Shown: positions 43,576 to 43,592 of the stretch, piece by piece | Position numbering within the stretch: the stretch's first letter is position 1 | Layout of the letters: each line of letters opens with the position of its first letter | From: an uncultured Eubacteriales bacterium | Lineage (GTDB): Bacteria > Bacillota > Clostridia > Peptostreptococcales > Anaerovoracaceae | NCBI GenBank assembly: GCA_902774265.1 | Contig: CACYHR010000011.1 | Coordinates: 1-43,592 of the forward strand | Direction: 5' to 3' | Length of the DNA stretch: 43,592 nt | Translations under genes and position numbers: made by a program | Notes under the pieces: generated by a model | Told to the model about the DNA's origin: nothing | The model's input: the letters and a program-made list of their open reading frames with translations, nothing else | Databases searched by the model: none

Positions 43576-43592
43576 GAGATCAATGCTTCCGA

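Overview
The window reads as an ordinary chromosomal stretch of a low-to-mid GC, anaerobic Firmicute of the class Clostridia. This is an inference from gene content: an iron-sulfur two-subunit L-serine dehydratase, an iron-containing alcohol dehydrogenase, a CBS-domain family II pyrophosphatase, a YedF/DUF3343 selenium-type pair, Gram-positive secreted proteins with Lys-rich C-terminal Fn3-like modules, and AGGAGG-type ribosome sites with frequent TTG/GTG starts. No genus is claimed. I see no rRNA, tRNA, CRISPR array, insertion sequence or prophage gene.

Layout. 1-4.9 kb: a small membrane protein, a MATE transporter fused to a SpoIIAB/RsbW-like ATPase domain with an acidic tail, and a large secreted protein. 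4.9-13.4 kb: the most distinctive region. It holds an RsbW-like ATPase, an HlyD-type adaptor, two NHLP/NHLM-type peptide-export ABC proteins (one with a C39 leader peptidase, one with an N-terminal cNMP-like sensor region), an ECF sigma factor, a 63-residue peptide with a double-glycine leader and a cysteine-free 16-residue core, and a protein with HELTH...ELIAD zinc-protease residues. 13.5-16.2 kb: serine dehydratase (sdaAB, sdaAA) and a convergent M20 peptidase. 16.2-16.6 kb: a gene-free, hairpin-rich stretch. 16.6-22.9 kb: a second MATE transporter, TrmO, a YwaF-type membrane protein, a secreted transglutaminase-like protein and a threonine aldolase. 23-26.5 kb: a very large c-di-GMP signalling protein (REC, degenerate GGDEF, EAL, three PAS-like repeats, intact GGDEF). 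26.5-31.2 kb: CBS-PPase, Fe-ADH, sirtuin, YedF and DUF3343. 31.3-35.1 kb: HAD phosphatase, stand-alone E2-like acyltransferase fold, Cys-rich membrane protein, RarA. 35.1-39.8 kb: an MMPL/RND exporter and a secreted heptad-repeat partner. 39.8-43.6 kb: AsnRS, an EF-G paralogue with altered GTPase motifs, and a terminal cluster of repeats and hairpins.

How it fits together. The best candidate for an undescribed system is 5068-13443. The two ABC proteins and the adaptor would cut and export the double-glycine peptide. The sigma factor, which overlaps the second ABC gene, and the RsbW-like ATPase would control it. The HExxH protein would process the peptide or a regulator. No recognisable RiPP maturase (YcaO, LanM, radical SAM) is present. 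The short unmodifiable-looking core therefore suggests a signalling peptide or a product processed only by proteolysis; this is inference from gene order and motifs.
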